Notes: a model not told the origin generated them from the sequence alone. DNA of 64,000 nt from Gelidibacter pelagius (GCF_017581925.1 NZ_JAGEVG010000019.1:25035-89034); one strand, 5' to 3'; shown: positions 45,490 through 54,731, counted from the first letter of the stretch. Program-made: numbers and translations.

Positions 45490-46683
45490 ATGGACGCAAT
45501 ATATAAAAACATAAAAGGAGATCGGTTGATTTGGGCAATTGTCGCATTGTTGGCAATTTTCTCATTCCTTCCTGTTTACAGTTCTTCCAGTAATTTGGCA
45601 TATACTGCCAGTTCTGGAAGTACCTTCTCGTTTTTTGTAAAGCATTTCATGCACCTATTCTTGGGTTTTGCCATTATGTATGGCGTCCATCGAGTGCCTT
45701 ATCGTTATTTCAGGGGGCTTTCCATGGTCATGATGCCTATTGTTTTGATATTATTGGTGATGACCATGTTTCAAGGGAATACTATCGAGGGCGCAAACGC
45801 AAGCAGATGGATCCAAATTCCAATCGTGGGGATGTCCTTTCAAACATCCACGTTTGCCGCTGTAGTGTTGATGGTATATGTGGCGCGATATCTATCAAAA
45901 ATTCAAGATCGGGACATTAGCTTTACGGAATCCATTTTACCATTATGGATGCCAGTTTTTTTAGTGCTGATATTGATTCTTCCTGCCAACTTCTCAACTG
46001 CGGCCATTATGTTTTCTATGGTCATGGTGTTGACATTTATCGGTGGTTATCCAGTTCGTTATCTGGTGGTCATCATTGGTACTGGGGTTTTGGTTTTAGG
46101 CTTATTTGTTTTGACCGCAAAAGCATTTCCAGAGGTGATGCCAAATCGTATTGATACTTGGATGAGCCGTATTGAAAACTTTTCAAATGGCGAGGACACA
46201 GAAGCGGATTACCAAATTGAAAAAGCAAAAATTGCAATTGCGACAGGCGAAATAACAGGATTGGGTCCAGGTAAAAGTGTTCAAAAGAACTTTTTGCCAC
46301 AATCGTCATCGGATTTCATTTTCGCGATTATTGTGGAAGAATATGGCTTGATAGGTGGGTTGGTTATTTTGGTGGTGTATTGTTGGTTGCTTTTTAGGAT
46401 TGTGATCATCGCACAAAAATCAGATACGGTTTTTGGAAAATTAGTGGTGCTTGGTGTGGGCTTGCCTATCGTGTTTCAAGCGTTCATCAATATGGCGGTG
46501 GCGGTAGAATTGTTCCCGGTAACGGGACAAACTTTGCCATTGATCAGTAGTGGAGGGACCTCTATTTGGATGACCTGTATGGCTATTGGCATTATTTTGA
46601 GTGTCAGTGCAAAGCGGGAGGAATTGAAAGAACAAGAAGAAGGGTTGGATAATCCCCTGGAAATATTGAGTGAGGCAATTTGA
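45490..46683 (+). CDS. ftsW: Septal peptidoglycan polymerase FtsW
   Basis: A 397-residue SEDS family protein with about ten membrane helices, including NASRWIQIPIVGMSFQTST, GLGPGKSVQKNFLPQSSSDFIFA and FPVTGQTLPLISSGGTS. It polymerises lipid II at the septum with FtsI. A 101-base gap to murG contains a stem-loop repeat. Confidence 0.94.
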   Translation: MDAIYKNIKGDRLIWAIVALLAIFSFLPVYSSSSNLAYTASSGSTFSFFVKHFMHLFLGFAIMYGVHRVPYRYFRGLSMVMMPIVLILLVMTMFQGNTIEGANASRWIQIPIVGMSFQTSTFAAVVLMVYVARYLSKIQDRDISFTESILPLWMPVFLVLILILPANFSTAAIMFSMVMVLTFIGGYPVRYLVVIIGTGVLVLGLFVLTAKAFPEVMPNRIDTWMSRIENFSNGEDTEADYQIEKAKIAIATGEITGLGPGKSVQKNFLPQSSSDFIFAIIVEEYGLIGGLVILVVYCWLLFRIVIIAQKSDTVFGKLVVLGVGLPIVFQAFINMAVAVELFPVTGQTLPLISSGGTSIWMTCMAIGIILSVSAKREELKEQEEGLDNPLEILSEAI

Positions 46684-46685
46684 TC

Positions 46686-46717
46686 AACCTGCAAGGTTTT
46701 AAAAACCTTGTAGGTTT
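46686..46717. repeat. AACCTGCAAGGTTTT stem-loop repeat
   Basis: AACCTGCAAGGTTTT (46686-46700) pairs with AAAACCTTGTAGGTTT (46702-46717). This is a common Flavobacteriaceae intergenic repeat. A related half, aaaccttataggttt, lies at 38654. It begins 2 bases after the ftsW stop. Confidence 0.65.
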
Positions 46718-46784
46718 AAAAACGTAATAAAATAAATTATAAAGCTCCAGCATTTTATTTAAGCTGTTAGAATTTAAAATAGAA

Positions 46785-47918
46785 GTGACAAAAAAAGAAA
46801 CATACAAAATCATTCTCTCGGGAGGCGGTACCGGAGGACATATCTATCCTGCCATTGCTATTGCCAATGAGTTGAAATCACGATTTCCGGATGCGGAGTT
46901 TCTTTTTGTTGGTGCTTTGGATCGGATGGAGATGGAGAAAGTGCCTCAGGCAGGTTACAAAATTGAGGGACTTTGGATTTCGGGAATTGAACGTAAGTTG
47001 ACTTTAAAAAATATGGCTTTTCCGGCAAAATTGATTGTTAGTTTATTGCGGGCAAGAAAAATTATTAAAAATTTTAAACCGGATGTTGCTATAGGAACTG
47101 GTGGTTTTGCGAGTGGACCACTATTGCAGATTGCCACTTTCAAAGGCATTCCGAGTTTGATTCAGGAGCAAAATTCGTTTCCAGGCATTACCAATAAGCT
47201 ATTGGGTAAAAAAGTAGATAAAATTTGTGTAGCCTACGATGGATTGGAGCGCTTTTTTCCAAAAGATAAATTAATTAAAACGGGCAATCCTATTCGTCAG
47301 GATTTATTGCAGATTGATAATAAGTCGGTAGAGGCAAAGGATGTCTTTAAGCAAAAGCATGGCAAGCATACCTTACTTGTTTTAGGAGGTAGTTTGGGAG
47401 CAAGACGGATCAATGAATTGATTGAAAAAGAATTGGAATTTTTTCAAACCCAAAATGTTCAAGTGATCTGGCAATGCGGGAAGTTGTATTACGAAATTTA
47501 TAAAAAGTATAATACGACTGAAAATGTACAAGTGCATGCTTTTTTGAATAACATGGATTTAGCTTACGCCGCTGCAGATTTCATCATTTCGAGAGCGGGA
47601 GCAAGTTCTGTTTCGGAATTATGTGTGGTAGGAAAGCCGGTCATTTTCATTCCATCACCTAATGTTGCTGAAGACCATCAAACCAAGAATGCCATGGCTG
47701 TTGTTGATAGGGGTGCGGCATTATTGATTAAAGAAGCGGATTTAGATGTCGATTTTGAAAACAGATTTGCACAGTTGGTAGCTTCCCCAGAAAAGCAACA
47801 AGTACTAAGTGAAAATATAAAGAAATTAGCTTTGGTAAACGCGACAAAAGATATCGCGGATGAGGTTGAGAAACTCTTATCCCATCTTCCGTCTTCCCAA
47901 AGGGAAGAAACTAAATAA
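46785..47918 (+). CDS. murG: UDP-GlcNAc:undecaprenyl-PP-MurNAc-pentapeptide GlcNAc transferase MurG
   Basis: A 377-residue GT-B enzyme with [13 protein letters not shown] (about 10-22), [38 protein letters not shown] and [11 protein letters not shown]. It converts lipid I to lipid II at the inner face of the membrane. The start is GTG at 46785. The last 12 residues ([12 protein letters not shown]) are encoded by a CTTCCC/GGGAAG hairpin and look like repeat-derived text added to the normal C-terminus. Confidence 0.93.
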   Translation: MTKKETYKIILSGGGTGGHIYPAIAIANELKSRFPDAEFLFVGALDRMEMEKVPQAGYKIEGLWISGIERKLTLKNMAFPAKLIVSLLRARKIIKNFKPDVAIGTGGFASGPLLQIATFKGIPSLIQEQNSFPGITNKLLGKKVDKICVAYDGLERFFPKDKLIKTGNPIRQDLLQIDNKSVEAKDVFKQKHGKHTLLVLGGSLGARRINELIEKELEFFQTQNVQVIWQCGKLYYEIYKKYNTTENVQVHAFLNNMDLAYAAADFIISRAGASSVSELCVVGKPVIFIPSPNVAEDHQTKNAMAVVDRGAALLIKEADLDVDFENRFAQLVASPEKQQVLSENIKKLALVNATKDIADEVEKLLSHLPSSQREETK

Positions 47919-47979
47919 GGATGAATAAAAAGAATCTAAATATAGAAAACAATGCTAAAGCCCTTCCCTTGGTGAAGGG
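47893..47979. repeat. Two hairpin repeats inside coding sequence at the murG/murC junction
   Basis: CTTCCC-aaa-GGGAAG (47893-47907) lies in the murG 3' end. CCCTTC-ccttggt-GAAGGG (47961-47979) lies in the murC 5' end, within text (ccttggtgaagggtttggga) typical of Bacteroidota intergenic repeats. Both are read in frame. Confidence 0.6.
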
Positions 47980-49330
47980 TTTGGGATGGGCTAACGTCTA
48001 TTTCATCGGCATCGGAGGTATCGGAATGAGCGCGCTTGCACGATATTTTATTGCGGAAGGCAAGTCGGTGGCTGGTTATGACCGAACCAAGACGGACATC
48101 ACAGTTGCTTTGGACGAACTTGGAGCGGAGATTCATTTTGAGGATGCCATTGAGAAAATACCATCGGCATTCTTGAATCCGAAAGATACTTTAGTCGTTT
48201 ATACACCTGCAATCCCTAAGGGCCATCTGGAGTTTAACTATTTTAAAGATCATGACTTTGAAGTATTAAAGCGTTCAGTAGTTCTTGGAGAAATCACTAA
48301 AAACACGTTTTGCTTGGCGGTTGCTGGAACTCATGGCAAAACGACAACAACGAGTATTTTAGGACATTTGCTCTATGAATGCAATGTTCCTGTTACTGCG
48401 TTTTTAGGAGGTGTGAGTGAGAATTATAATTCAAACTTCATACTAAGAGGTACTGAAGTGACCGTTGTTGAAGCTGATGAATTTGACCGTTCGTTTCTCA
48501 CCTTATCACCGGATATGGCTGGCTTGACCTCCATGGAGCCCGATCATCTTGATATTTATGGTGAAGCTGAAGAACTTGAAAAATCATTTATTGAGTTTAC
48601 AAAAAAATTAAAACCAAACGGTAAGTTGTTTGTTAAAAATGGTTTACCAGTTGAAGGTATTACTTACGGAATAGAAGATGATTCTGATTATTCCGCTCAA
48701 AACGTAAAAATCATCAATGGCAGTTATGAGTTTGACGTAAAAACGCCAAATGGAACACTGCACAATTTTAGATTTGACCTACCTGGCAGACATAATCTGT
48801 CGAATGCACTAATGGCCTTGGCGATGTCTGTCGAATATGGCATCCCTCACCAGCAGCTCGCCAAAGCTTTAGCATCTTACAAAGGGGTCAAACGACGCTT
48901 TACCTATCAAATCAAAACTGACGATTTGGTGTTTATTGATGATTACGCACATCATCCTGGAGAAATCAATGCGGTGCACCAAGCGGTTAGGGAAATGTAT
49001 CCAGGGAAAAAGGTGTTGGCTATTTTTCAGCCGCATTTGTATAGTCGGACCCGTGATTTCGCAGACGATTTTGCAAAAAGCCTTTCACAATTTGACCAGA
49101 TTCTATTGCTCGATATTTATCCTGCAAGAGAATTGCCAATGGAGGGGATCACATCGGATTGGTTATTGACAAAAATTGAAAATAAGAACAAGAAATTAGT
49201 CCAGAAATCGGAGTTGATTTCAGAAGTATTGGCCTCAGATGCTCCTGTCATTTTGACTATAGGGGCAGGGGATATTGGAGAGCAAGTAAAATATATAAAA
49301 CGAGCTTTAGAACTTGAAAATAAATTATAA
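47921..49330 (+). CDS. murC: UDP-MurNAc:L-alanine ligase MurC
   Basis: A 469-residue Mur ligase with VYFIGIGGIGMSALARYF (about 26-43), GTHGKTTTTSILGHL, EADEFDRSFL and DDYAHHPGEI. It adds L-Ala to UDP-MurNAc. About 25 residues precede the GIGG core, longer than the usual short lead; the segment KALPLVKGLG is encoded by a repeat-like hairpin. Starts 2 bases after the murG stop and overlaps ftsQ by 17 bases. Confidence 0.94.
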   Translation: MNKKNLNIENNAKALPLVKGLGWANVYFIGIGGIGMSALARYFIAEGKSVAGYDRTKTDITVALDELGAEIHFEDAIEKIPSAFLNPKDTLVVYTPAIPKGHLEFNYFKDHDFEVLKRSVVLGEITKNTFCLAVAGTHGKTTTTSILGHLLYECNVPVTAFLGGVSENYNSNFILRGTEVTVVEADEFDRSFLTLSPDMAGLTSMEPDHLDIYGEAEELEKSFIEFTKKLKPNGKLFVKNGLPVEGITYGIEDDSDYSAQNVKIINGSYEFDVKTPNGTLHNFRFDLPGRHNLSNALMALAMSVEYGIPHQQLAKALASYKGVKRRFTYQIKTDDLVFIDDYAHHPGEINAVHQAVREMYPGKKVLAIFQPHLYSRTRDFADDFAKSLSQFDQILLLDIYPARELPMEGITSDWLLTKIENKNKKLVQKSELISEVLASDAPVILTIGAGDIGEQVKYIKRALELENKL

Positions 49331-50033
49331 TTATATAAAAATCATTGGATTGCTTTTTTTGGTAATCTTTCTTTTCGCGTTTTCCTCCGTTCGGAATTCA
49401 GCCAGAAAAGTGAGTGAACCGAATATTAAATTCTTGGGTGATGAGAATTTATTTGTAACGCATGACGCTGTTAGTAAGTTGTTAATACAAAACCAGCAAA
49501 GTGTTTCCAATAAGCCTAAAGAAACTATAGCTTTGAACGACTTGGAATCTGCCCTGAACGCCAATGTCATGATCAAGCGCGCGCAAGTGTTCATCAACGT
49601 TGATGGCACATTGACTGCTGAGATCGAGCAAAAGAAACCTATAGCAAGAGTCAGTACTAATGCGTCTTATTATATTGATGATGAAGGTTCTTATATGCCG
49701 TTATCAACAAATTACTCGTCAAGAGTACCCTTAGTTACTGGTTTTGTGCTTAAAAATGAATTATATAACGTGTTCGTTGTTGCTAAAAAGGTTCAAAGCG
49801 ATGAGTTTTTAAAAAAGCATGTTACAGAGATTCACCAGAAGGAAAATGGAAACATTGATCTAAAATTTAGATTAAATGATTTTAGGATACAGTTGGGTTC
49901 GTTGGACCAATTGGATAAAAAGATAAATAATCTTAAGGCTTTCTACCAAAAAGCGATGAAAGATGGTACTTTAAATAATTACAGTGCCGTTAATCTCAGA
50001 TTTGATAAACAGGTTATAGGTACCAAAAAGTAA
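49314..50033 (+). CDS. ftsQ: Cell division protein FtsQ
   Basis: A 239-residue bitopic protein with a membrane helix at about 8-25 (IIGLLFLVIFLFAFSS) and a periplasmic part with a POTRA-like region (about 35-110) and a beta domain. It links the divisome to the FtsBL complex. The start appears to be TTG at 49314 inside the murC 3' end; no ATG lies before the membrane helix. The TTG call is inferred. ftsA follows after 3 bases. Confidence 0.88.
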   Translation: MKINYNYIKIIGLLFLVIFLFAFSSVRNSARKVSEPNIKFLGDENLFVTHDAVSKLLIQNQQSVSNKPKETIALNDLESALNANVMIKRAQVFINVDGTLTAEIEQKKPIARVSTNASYYIDDEGSYMPLSTNYSSRVPLVTGFVLKNELYNVFVVAKKVQSDEFLKKHVTEIHQKENGNIDLKFRLNDFRIQLGSLDQLDKKINNLKAFYQKAMKDGTLNNYSAVNLRFDKQVIGTKK

Positions 50034-50036
50034 AAG

Positions 50037-51365
50037 ATGGAAAATAATAAAATTTCAGTAGGATTGGATGTAGGTACGACGAAGATCGTCGCTATGATCG
50101 GTCGTAAAAATGAATATGGCAAGGCCGAAATTTTAGGAATTGGAAGAGCCAAGAGTTTGGGTGTGCACAGGGGCGTTGTCAATAATATCACGCAAACCAT
50201 TCAATCAATTCAACAGGCTGTTCAAGAAGCAGAGGCAGAGAGCGGGGTGAAAATTGAAGAAGTAACAGTTGGGATTGCAGGTCAGCACATCAGAAGTTTA
50301 CAGCACAGCGATTATATCACACGTTCAAATTCTGAATTGGTGATTGATGAAGAGGACATTGACCGATTGATCAACCAAGTTCACAAACTGGTGATGCTCC
50401 CTGGAGAGGAGATCATCCATGTATTGCCTCAGGAATATAAAATTGATGGCCAAGCCGAAATCAAGGAACCTATTGGAATGTATGGCGGCCGATTGGAAGC
50501 CAATTTCCATGTGGTTGTAGGTCAGGTGTCATCCATCAGAAACATTGGTCGTTGCGTGAAGAGTTCAGGCTTGGAGTTGGAAGGCATTACTTTGGAACCT
50601 TTGGCATCGGCAAACGCCGTTTTGAGTCAGGAAGAGAAAGAAGCTGGTGTAGCGTTGATTGATATAGGAGGTGGTACAACAGATTTAGCTGTTTTTAAAG
50701 ATGGTATCATTCGTCATACAGCAGTCATTCCTTTTGGCGGCAATGTGATTACTGAAGACATCAAAGAAGGCTGTTCCATCATTGAAAAGCAAGCCGAATT
50801 ATTAAAAATAAAATTTGGTTCCGCATGGCCGGGAGAAAATAAGGACAATGAGATTGTTTCCATTCCCGGACTAAGAGGAAGAGAGCCAAAGGAAATTACA
50901 CTTAAAAACCTATCCAAAATAATTCATGCACGTGTTGTGGAGATTGTTGAACAGGTATATGTTGAAATTAAAAATTACGGTCACGAAGAGCAAAAGAAGA
51001 AGCTTATCGCAGGTATTGTTTTGACTGGTGGCGGCGCACAGCTTAAACATTTAAAACAGTTGGTGGAATATATCACAGGCATGGACACCAGAATAGGTTT
51101 TCCAAATGAGCATTTGGCAGGTGATAGCGATGAGGAGATTGCGAGCCCATTGTATGCCACGGCAGTTGGTTTGGTTATGGACGGATTAAAACGTCAGGAA
51201 CGCAAGCGCATAGAAAAAGCAGAAGCCGAAGAAGCAGCTGATGAGGTGATAGCGTCTTCACCTGAAGTTGAAGAAGAAGTGGTCAAACCACCAAAAAGAG
51301 AACGACGAACATTTTTAGATAAATTGACAGAGCGTGTCAAAGATTTTTTAGATAACGCGGAATAG
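50037..51365 (+). CDS. ftsA: Cell division protein FtsA
   Basis: A 442-residue actin-fold ATPase with phosphate 1 motif VGLDVGTTKIVAMIG (about 8-22), the 1C subdomain, the DIGGGTTDLAVFKDG phosphate 2 motif and GIVLTGGGAQLKHL. It tethers FtsZ to the membrane. After the core comes an acidic/basic linker (about 385-425) and a terminal helix (RTFLDKLTERVKDFLDNAE) that fits the amphipathic membrane-targeting sequence. Confidence 0.95.
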   Translation: MENNKISVGLDVGTTKIVAMIGRKNEYGKAEILGIGRAKSLGVHRGVVNNITQTIQSIQQAVQEAEAESGVKIEEVTVGIAGQHIRSLQHSDYITRSNSELVIDEEDIDRLINQVHKLVMLPGEEIIHVLPQEYKIDGQAEIKEPIGMYGGRLEANFHVVVGQVSSIRNIGRCVKSSGLELEGITLEPLASANAVLSQEEKEAGVALIDIGGGTTDLAVFKDGIIRHTAVIPFGGNVITEDIKEGCSIIEKQAELLKIKFGSAWPGENKDNEIVSIPGLRGREPKEITLKNLSKIIHARVVEIVEQVYVEIKNYGHEEQKKKLIAGIVLTGGGAQLKHLKQLVEYITGMDTRIGFPNEHLAGDSDEEIASPLYATAVGLVMDGLKRQERKRIEKAEAEEAADEVIASSPEVEEEVVKPPKRERRTFLDKLTERVKDFLDNAE

Positions 51366-51423
51366 GGACAAGTCGCGACTTGTCCCCAACCGGCATGCCC
51401 TGTACAGACAGGTCGCGACCTGT
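51365..51423. repeat. Twin GTCGCGAC palindromes between ftsA and ftsZ
   Basis: GGGACAAGTCGCGACTTGTC plus CC (51365-51386) is a perfect 22-bp palindrome that begins in the ftsA stop codon. A second, ACAGGTCGCGACCTGT (51408-51423), is perfect over 16 bp and extends imperfectly to about 28. They share the GTCGCGAC centre. Confidence 0.8.
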
Positions 51424-51488
51424 ACGTACAGAACAAAAAAAGTAGATTACAAATATTAATTAAGAATCCAGAAAAAACCCAAAACATT

Positions 51489-53384
51489 ATGAGCAATAAA
51501 AATGAATTTGGAAACATCGCATTCGATTTGCCAAAAAACCAATCCAACGTCATAAAAGTGATCGGAGTAGGCGGCGGCGGCGGTAATGCCATTAACCATA
51601 TGTTTCAACAAGGAATTAAAGGTGTTGACTTTGTCATCTGCAACACCGATTCCCAAGCACTGCACAACAGCGGTGTCCCAAATAAAATTCAGTTAGGTGT
51701 AAATTTGACCGAAGGTCTCGGTGCAGGCGCAAACCCAGAAGTGGGGGAGCAGGCAGCAATTGAAAGTTTAGAAGATATCCGTAGAATGTTGGATACCAAT
51801 ACAAAAATGGTATTCATCACCGCTGGTATGGGTGGAGGAACAGGTACTGGTGCTGCCCCTGTTATTGCAAAGATGTCCAAAGAACTGGAAATACTTACCG
51901 TCGGTATTGTGACGATGCCATTTCTATTTGAAGGTAAGATAAGAAACGAACAGGCACAAAAAGGAATTGAGACTTTAAGGGCCCATTGTGATTCTTTAGT
52001 GGTCATCAACAACAATAAACTTCGTGAAGTTTATGGAAACTTGGGCTTTAAAGCCGGTTTTTCAAAGGCTGATGAGGTATTGTCAACCGCTTCAAGAGGT
52101 ATTGCGGAAGTGATAACGCATCACTACACTCAAAACATTGATTTACGTGATGCTAAAACCGTTTTAAGCAATAGCGGAACTGCCATTATGGGGTCTGCAA
52201 CAGCATCTGGCAAAACACGTGCTCAGGATGCCATCATGAAGGCATTAGATTCACCACTATTAAATGATAATAAAATTACTGGAGCCAAAAACGTATTGTT
52301 GCTCATCGTCTCGGGTGTTCAGGAAATTACTATTGATGAAATTGGAGAGATCAATGATCATATTCAAAATGAAGCCGGACATGGTGCAAACATCATTATG
52401 GGTGTTGGTGAGGATGAAAAATTGGAGGAATCTATTTCTGTAACCATTATTGCTACTGGATTTGATATTGAACAACAGGACGAAATTTCAAATACAGAGA
52501 CCAAAAAGGTCATTCATGCTTTGGAAGACGACAGTAATGACGTTGAAGTTAAAGAACGTGGGCCTGCGATTATTACGCCTGATATTGTTCTTGAAAAGGA
52601 AGTAGAAAAAGTAGTGGTCCATACTTTAGTAGAAGAGGAAGAGAAGAAGGATATTAAGATGGGTTTGATTCCAACTACCGAGTTCATCAAAAACCTTAAT
52701 GTTGTTTATGACGAAGTTTTAGACAATATTGAAGAAGAGGACTTTGTTATCACTCCAATTGAGTCTAAAGTAGAAGCACCAAAAGAGATTTTTGAGGAAG
52801 ATGAGCAGATCACACTAACTTTTGATTTGCCTCTGTTCAATCAGAAAACTGAGGAGACTCCAAAAAATGAAAACCGAATTCTCTTTGAACTGGATAACGA
52901 AACGAAAAACATGAAAGTTCGTGATCACGTCGAAATCATCTCAGTGACTCAAGCTGATGAAACAGGTGAAAAACGCTATGCTCTCGATGATTTCATGACT
53001 TACGAGTCTTCAATTAATAAGTCGAAAACGAAACAACAGCCTGAAGTTGAGGAGGATATTGTATTTGAGAAGAAGGTACTTCCAACTCAAGAGGAAACCA
53101 TTGCTCCAGATGAGGTTGACCCTATGACCAGTCCAATTTCCGACATGTTAAAAGAACGTGCTGATGAAAGACGACGTAAAATGAAAGATTTTAATTATAA
53201 ATTCAGTTCAGCAAAAGTTGATGAAATTGAAAAGGAACCAGCATATAAACGTCAAGGTGTAAATCTCGATGATAATAGGTACTCTTCAGATTTGAAGGCT
53301 TCTAGAATGTCAGTTGGTCTTGATGATAACGACGATATTCAATTGCGAAGTAACAATTCATTCTTACACGATAACGTAGATTAA
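51489..53384 (+). CDS. ftsZ: Cell division protein FtsZ
   Basis: A 631-residue tubulin homologue. The GTPase domain (about 15-320) has GVGGGGGNAINHM, the G-box GGGTGTGAAP and NTDSQAL. After it come about 300 residues of acidic, low-complexity linker, much longer than in E. coli, which is the rule in Bacteroidota. The C-terminus (SFLHDNVD) is the flavobacterial conserved tail. It polymerises into the Z-ring. Last gene of the dcw cluster, followed by a GAAA-loop terminator. Confidence 0.95.
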   Translation: MSNKNEFGNIAFDLPKNQSNVIKVIGVGGGGGNAINHMFQQGIKGVDFVICNTDSQALHNSGVPNKIQLGVNLTEGLGAGANPEVGEQAAIESLEDIRRMLDTNTKMVFITAGMGGGTGTGAAPVIAKMSKELEILTVGIVTMPFLFEGKIRNEQAQKGIETLRAHCDSLVVINNNKLREVYGNLGFKAGFSKADEVLSTASRGIAEVITHHYTQNIDLRDAKTVLSNSGTAIMGSATASGKTRAQDAIMKALDSPLLNDNKITGAKNVLLLIVSGVQEITIDEIGEINDHIQNEAGHGANIIMGVGEDEKLEESISVTIIATGFDIEQQDEISNTETKKVIHALEDDSNDVEVKERGPAIITPDIVLEKEVEKVVVHTLVEEEEKKDIKMGLIPTTEFIKNLNVVYDEVLDNIEEEDFVITPIESKVEAPKEIFEEDEQITLTFDLPLFNQKTEETPKNENRILFELDNETKNMKVRDHVEIISVTQADETGEKRYALDDFMTYESSINKSKTKQQPEVEEDIVFEKKVLPTQEETIAPDEVDPMTSPISDMLKERADERRRKMKDFNYKFSSAKVDEIEKEPAYKRQGVNLDDNRYSSDLKASRMSVGLDDNDDIQLRSNNSFLHDNVD

Positions 53385-53394
53385 TAGCAAACAT

Positions 53395-53417
53395 ATCCCT
53401 GCGAAAGCAGGGATTTT
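53395..53417 (+). terminator. Terminator-like stem-loop after ftsZ
   Basis: ATCCCTGC, loop gaaa, GCAGGGAT, then TTT. The GNRA loop makes it stable. It belongs to the same ATCCCTGC repeat family as elements at 38693, 54069 and 54271, so it may be a repeat serving as terminator. Confidence 0.65.
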
Positions 53418-53538
53418 AACATTGAATTATTAATCAGTAGAATAAAAACCAGTTAAAACTATTTACAAATATCCTGTGATTCCCCCATCGAACAGTCCTT
53501 ACTTTTTATTATCTTCGCAGCATCAAATAAATTAGACC

Positions 53539-53988
53539 ATGAGTTTGCAAGAAGATTTAATGACTGCCCTGAAGGCAGCGATGAAGAGTAAAGATCAAGA
53601 AGCTTTGGCGGCTTTAAGAGCCATAAAATCTGAAATCCTTCTTGCACAGACAGAAACTGGTTCTAAGGAAGAAATTTCAGAGGAACAAGAGATTAAGATC
53701 TTGTCAAAGTTGGTGAAGCAGCGTAAGGATAGTGCGGCTATCTATACCGAACAAAACAGAAATGATTTGGCAGAACCAGAATTGGCACAAGCAGAAATAA
53801 TCAGTCAGTTTTTACCAGCACAGCTAAGCGAAGCAGAAATTGAAAAAGTAGTTGTTGAGGCGATCCAAAAAATTGGCGCTGAAGGTATGAAAGATATGGG
53901 CAAGGTGATGGGAATTGTCAATCAGCAACTGGCAGGAAAAGCTGATGGCAAAACGATATCGACGATAGTAAAGGCTAAATTGGCTTAA
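53539..53988 (+). CDS. GatB/YqeY domain-containing protein
   Basis: A 149-residue helical protein spanning the YqeY family: MSLQEDLMTALKAAMKSKD, ALRAIKSEIL, EQNRNDLAEPELAQAEII, QFLPAQLSEAEIE and GMKDMGKVMGIV. The domain resembles the tRNA-binding tail of GatB, and a role in tRNA-linked amidation or proofreading has been proposed but is not established. It commonly follows ftsZ in flavobacteria. A TATCTTCG near 53510 is close to a -7 element. Confidence 0.9.
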   Translation: MSLQEDLMTALKAAMKSKDQEALAALRAIKSEILLAQTETGSKEEISEEQEIKILSKLVKQRKDSAAIYTEQNRNDLAEPELAQAEIISQFLPAQLSEAEIEKVVVEAIQKIGAEGMKDMGKVMGIVNQQLAGKADGKTISTIVKAKLA

Positions 53989-54300
53989 AAATAAAGGTTC
54001 TTTGAGATCGCATTATAAGGATTGTAATCAATAGAGGAGAACAACAAAGGATAGTACAGGTTGGGTTAACCTAAAAGGAGATCCCTGCTTTCCTGTCTGC
54101 CATGAGGTTGGAATTATTGTATTTTGAAAATTGAAAAGATTGTTTCAGATATACTTTATGACGTGAAATTGATCGATAGTATTATGTGTCATACCAATAA
54201 TATGACAAACCTTTTGAAGAAACCAGTCAAGTAAGACGGAAATAATAATAGAATAACCTAATTAGTTTAAAAAGAGATCCCTGTTTTCGCAGGGATTAAT
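53989..54300. other. Intergenic region with two ATCCCTG repeat copies
   Basis: No gene seen. One degenerate copy aaaaggagatccctgcttt (54074-54092) has lost its right arm. An intact one, ATCCCTG-ttttcg-CAGGGAT (54277-54296), ends 4 bases before tRNA-Arg. Confidence 0.55.
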
Positions 54301-54374
54301 GGCCACGTAGCTCAGCTGAATAGAGCACTGGATTTCGGCTCCAGCGGTCGTGGGTTTGAATCCCGCCGTGGTCA
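54301..54374 (+). tRNA. tRNA-Arg (anticodon TCG)
   Basis: Cloverleaf: acceptor GGCCACG pairs with CGTGGTC (one G-T), D-arm GCTCAGCTGAATAGAGC, anticodon stem CTGGA/TCCAG with loop TTTCGGC and anticodon TCG, T-arm GTGGGTTTGAATCCCGC. Discriminator A at 54374. CCA is not encoded, unlike the tRNA-Phe of this window. Confidence 0.95.
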
Positions 54375-54394
54375 CGAATAAGTAGTTAAATAAG

Positions 54395-54426
54395 AAAAAA
54401 CGCCAAGCTCGCTTGAGCGTTTTTTC
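54395..54426 (+). terminator. tRNA-Arg terminator
   Basis: AAAAAACGCCAAG, loop ctcg, CTTGAGCGTTTTTT with a single bulged A. Twenty bases after the tRNA. The same hairpin half (GCTTGAGCGTTTTTTCG) recurs at 54483 and 54557. Confidence 0.8.
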
Positions 54427-54583
54427 GTTTTAACTACTTTCAAAGCGGAACGCTTTGGGATCTATAATCCCTTGCCAAGCTTGCTTGAGCGTTTTTTCGT
54501 TTTAACTACTTTCAAAGCGGAACGCTTTGGGATCTATAATCCCCTTTTCAATCTCGCTTGAGCGTTTTTTCGTTTATTATTTT
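54401..54583. repeat. 72-74 base tandem repeat of a terminator cassette
   Basis: GCTTGAGCG starts at 54411, 54483 and 54557. Each of the first two units also carries CAAAGCG-gaa-CGCTTTG (54441-54457 and 54513-54529, exactly 72 apart) and ctttgggatctataatccc. The third unit is partial. Confidence 0.85.
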
Positions 54584-54687
54584 TTAAAAACGTAGCTTTA
54601 AGGAATCTTCAATCCGATTGCTCAAGGTAGTTGAGTGATTTTCGTTTTATTATTTTTAGCCCGTAAATGAGAAGGTGTTCCAGGGGA

Positions 54688-54708
54688 CATCAATACTTCC
54701 GTGGTCAC
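54688..54708 (+). repeat. Partial copy of the tRNA-Arg 3' end
   Basis: CCGTGGTCAC (54699-54708) is identical to 54366-54375 of tRNA-Arg, and the preceding 11 bases match at 5 positions, giving 15 of 21 overall. It has no matching 5' half, so it is not a tRNA. It could mark an old integration event. Confidence 0.4.
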
Positions 54709-54731
54709 TTTTAGCATCTTCAAAGGATGTC

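Noticed and set aside
54401..54583. CRISPR-like repeat array after tRNA-Arg
   Set aside because: The repeated unit is the whole 72-74 bases with a terminator hairpin; there are no unique spacers.
54688..54708. Second tRNA gene after tRNA-Arg
   Set aside because: Only the 3' acceptor and part of the T-arm match; no anticodon arm or 5' acceptor is present.
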